64,000 nt of DNA from Marinoscillum sp. MHG1-6 (lineage in GTDB: Bacteria; Bacteroidota; Bacteroidia; Cytophagales; Cyclobacteriaceae): NCBI RefSeq assembly GCF_024714475.1, contig NZ_JAMZMI010000004.1, forward strand, positions 1-64,000, read 5' to 3'. The notes beneath the pieces were generated by a model that saw nothing but the letters and a program-made list of their open reading frames with translations, did not search any database and was not told where the DNA came from. Each line of letters starts with the position of its first letter. Position 1 is the first letter of the stretch. Shown in pieces: positions 61,815 to 64,000 of the stretch. The position numbers and the translations under genes are program-made.

Positions 61815-63131
61815 ATGTACTTCATACTCAACAGAGCCCCTTTCAGAATGCTCCTCATTCTGATTATCACTGTTTTCAGTTTGAGGCTCACCGCACAGGA
61901 TTCATTAAAAATCTACAAGGAAAAGGTCAAGTTACTGGAGCTGACAGAGCTTGTTCAGTCTATGACCCAAAGGTCATTACTCATCCCCGGCTATCAGCCC
62001 GAACTAAAGGCTTTGGTAGCTCGGCAGGCATTCAATTTTTGGCAGCAGAATGAAGAGGAAAAGTTGGTTTCACATTTGAATGTGTATGCATCCTTACATC
62101 AGGCTAATAAATTCCTTGAATATGATTCATCAATAATGTCCTACGGTTACAACCAGATATTAGGACATAGCCAGATGGTGGTGTCATTGGAGAAAGGTAG
62201 TGATCCTAACTACTTCTACTCCGCCGGATCTGATGGCCGAGTATTAAAATGGAACATTAATAGACCAAAAGGAATACCCACCACGATATACGAAGAGCAG
62301 GATCTCATCAGGTCAATTGATGTGAGTGATAATGATAAATGGCTGATGGTTGTGACGAAGAATAGTGGCGTGGTCATTGTAAACCAAGAAAGTAGTGCCG
62401 AAATTGATCAAACCATCCGGGACATGGAGTTGGTTCAGGCTGCAACCTTTTTACCCAACAAAGATGCTTACCTGACAGTCAACAAGAAGGGTGAAGTAAA
62501 AATCAAAGGCTATGAATATCCGGATGAGGCTGTGGGACAAATTGCATCTAAAGTACTTTCTGTAGTCATTAGCCCCGAGGATTACACCGCCTATTTAGGA
62601 ACTGAGGCAGGTAATGTTGCCAAAATTCAGGAATCAACCGGAAATGGAGATCTAAGTATCATGTTTCCAAAAGCTTATGCGATCAACGCCCTCGATATTA
62701 GCCCAGATCACAAGTTACTGGCTATTGGGCGGGAGTTAGGTGATGTGGTGATTTGGGACATTGAAGCCAAAGAGCCGCTCCGAATAATCTCAGGTCACGA
62801 ATCTGCGGTTACGGATGTTGAATTTAGTCCTGACAACACAATGCTGGTCTCTGCCAGCCGGGATGGAACAGCAAGAATTTGGGATATTCAAAACACAAGA
62901 AAATTGCCAATTGTGCTGGACGATCATGAGGACTGGGTGATGACCGTGTCTTATAGTCGCGATGGAAAACAAATCATCACTGGTAGTAAAGATAATTTCA
63001 TCCGAATATGGCAGGTAGATCCCGAAGTACTGGCAGATCGCATATGTGATGCGCTAAACAGAAACCTTACCGAAGAGGAATGGAAAGAATATGTAGGTCA
63101 GGACATACCCTATCAGAAGACCTGTGAATAA
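61815..63131 (+). CDS. Exported WD40 repeat protein
   Basis: A 438-residue protein with an N-terminal signal (to about residue 28, LTAQ), a helical stretch, and at least four recognisable WD40 units, clearest near the end (HESAVTDVEFSPDNTMLVSA, DGTARIWDI, then DHEDWVMTVSYSRDGKQIITG, DNFIRIWQV). It likely forms a beta-propeller in the periplasm. It is divergent from the PorE-like gene across 239 bp, in which I see no clear motif. The C-terminus adds EEEWKEYVGQDIPYQKTCE, like a TPR/WD40 mixed protein tail. No partner gene seen. Confidence 0.8.
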   Translation: MYFILNRAPFRMLLILIITVFSLRLTAQDSLKIYKEKVKLLELTELVQSMTQRSLLIPGYQPELKALVARQAFNFWQQNEEEKLVSHLNVYASLHQANKFLEYDSSIMSYGYNQILGHSQMVVSLEKGSDPNYFYSAGSDGRVLKWNINRPKGIPTTIYEEQDLIRSIDVSDNDKWLMVVTKNSGVVIVNQESSAEIDQTIRDMELVQAATFLPNKDAYLTVNKKGEVKIKGYEYPDEAVGQIASKVLSVVISPEDYTAYLGTEAGNVAKIQESTGNGDLSIMFPKAYAINALDISPDHKLLAIGRELGDVVIWDIEAKEPLRIISGHESAVTDVEFSPDNTMLVSASRDGTARIWDIQNTRKLPIVLDDHEDWVMTVSYSRDGKQIITGSKDNFIRIWQVDPEVLADRICDALNRNLTEEEWKEYVGQDIPYQKTCE

Positions 63132-63187
63132 TCAATCGGAATCAGGTAAAAGGATGTAATTTCGCGATTTTACCAAGTATCCCAAAT

Positions 63188-64000
63188 TTGTCCTACAACC
63201 CTTACGAAATTGAGCTTCCGGTAACGGAAATTATAGATGATGTTAAGCTTCATCTGAAAAGCGAGAATACCCTGATAGTTAATGCTCCTCCGGGTGCCGG
63301 TAAGAGTACCCTGCTCCCTCTGGCTTTAAAGGATGAGTCCTGGTTAAAAGACCAAAAGATATTAATGCTGGAACCCAGGCGTCTGGCAGCAAGATCAATC
63401 GCTTCAAGGATGTCTGACTTGTTGGAAAAACCTGTTGGGAACGAGGTTGGCTATAGAGTAAGGTTTGATAACAAAGTCTCTGATAAGACACGTATCGAAG
63501 TATTGACCGAAGGTATTCTTACCAGGATGCTACTCTCAGATAATAGCCTGGATGGTGTGGGAATGGTCATCTTCGATGAATTTCATGAAAGAAGTATTCA
63601 CGCTGATGTAGCCCTTGCTTTTTGCCGTGAAGCACAGCAGGTACTCAGACCTGATTTAAGAATTATGATCATGTCAGCAACGCTGGATACCCCTACCTTG
63701 ACCAGAACACTTAATGCAAAAAATATAACAAGTGCTGGCAGGCAATATCCGGTTGAAGTCATTTACTCGAAAGAAGAGCAGGACACTATTATGCTGGTGG
63801 AAAACTGTGCCCGAACAGTGGTCAAAGCCAGCAAGGAAAATGAAGGCGATATATTGGTTTTTCTACCAGGAGAAGGAGAAATACGAAAAGTAGAATCCAT
63901 CTTAAGATCAAACCTAAAAGGTTTCGCCATTCATCCGCTGTATGGCCAACTTCCCCAAAACAAGCAGTATGCAGCTATTATGCCGGACAGAAATGGCTTG
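63188..64000 (+). CDS. hrpB: ATP-dependent helicase HrpB, 5' part (runs off the window)
   Basis: The first 271 codons of a DEAH-box helicase, cut by the window end. The start is the TTG at 63188: no in-frame ATG exists between the upstream stop at 63125 and the conserved sequence, and MSYNPYEIELPVTEI is a typical HrpB start. Walker A APPGAGKST, LMLEPRRLAA, Walker B DEFHER and SAT are all present, and MIMSATLD and VLVFLPGEGEI-type motif IV (DILVFLPGEGEI) follow. It is an ATP-driven RNA helicase. It begins 56 bp after the WD40 gene. Confidence 0.9.
   Translation, partial: MSYNPYEIELPVTEIIDDVKLHLKSENTLIVNAPPGAGKSTLLPLALKDESWLKDQKILMLEPRRLAARSIASRMSDLLEKPVGNEVGYRVRFDNKVSDKTRIEVLTEGILTRMLLSDNSLDGVGMVIFDEFHERSIHADVALAFCREAQQVLRPDLRIMIMSATLDTPTLTRTLNAKNITSAGRQYPVEVIYSKEEQDTIMLVENCARTVVKASKENEGDILVFLPGEGEIRKVESILRSNLKGFAIHPLYGQLPQNKQYAAIMPDRNGL

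Overview
The window is chromosomal DNA of a Bacteroidota bacterium, most likely a marine or gliding member of the Cytophagales. The evidence is type IX secretion sorting tails on exported proteins (43022-45481, 50609-51085), TAnnTTTG-type promoter elements, few strong Shine-Dalgarno sites, GH97 and GH16 glycosidases, a PorE-like TPR/PD40/OmpA protein, and families typical of the phylum (HYC_CC_PP protein, DUF3347, CusA of about 1300 residues). No rRNA, tRNA, CRISPR array, transposase or prophage was seen.

Layout. 1-6.1 kb: inositol-monophosphatase-like enzyme, an APH/EcKinase-fold kinase, two overlapping small orphan genes and a patatin-like phospholipase, separated by dispersed repeats. 6.1-14.3 kb: DUF3750 and SPOR proteins, a TPR histidine kinase, a GH97 alpha-glucosidase, a DUF3088 protein and a cytochrome P450. 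14.3-23.3 kb: a repeat mosaic, then a copper/silver-type efflux operon on the minus strand (HYC_CC_PP protein, CusA, CusC, CusB, DUF3347 lipoprotein), with remnants of four-helix-bundle genes between its members. 23.4-28 kb: a plus-strand FAD monooxygenase, an uncharacterised lipoprotein and a radical SAM enzyme. 28-32.2 kb: OsmC, RMD1-family protein, a small orphan and a YdeP-type molybdopterin oxidoreductase. 32.2-38.9 kb: a complete histidine utilisation operon hutHIUG with a divergent LysR gene. 38.9-43 kb: CHASE histidine kinase and an ECF42-type sigma factor with its YCII/DGPF partner. 43-51 kb: secreted GH16, Nramp-related transporter, lipoprotein, MopE-like metal-binding protein and a sorting-tail protein. 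51-53.7 kb: DsrE protein, cysteine dioxygenase, AraC regulator, cold-shock-domain protein. 54-59.4 kb: acyl-CoA carboxylase beta, enoyl-CoA hydratase, AtuA and acyl-CoA dehydrogenase, a leucine/isoprenoid degradation cluster. 59.6-64 kb: PorE-like protein, WD40 protein and the start of hrpB.

How the genes work together. The hut operon converts histidine to glutamate, with a candidate LysR site and -7 element in the 77-bp divergent region. The cus genes form an envelope-spanning metal efflux pump preceded by a 22-bp palindrome. The cysteine dioxygenase/DsrE pair suggests sulfur amino-acid oxidation. The carboxylase cluster lacks its biotin-carrying alpha subunit here, which must be encoded elsewhere.

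The least explained parts are the monooxygenase/lipoprotein/radical SAM operon, the two overlapping orphan genes at 2.8-3.65 kb, and the intergenic repeats, one of which appears to have expanded the cusA reading frame.
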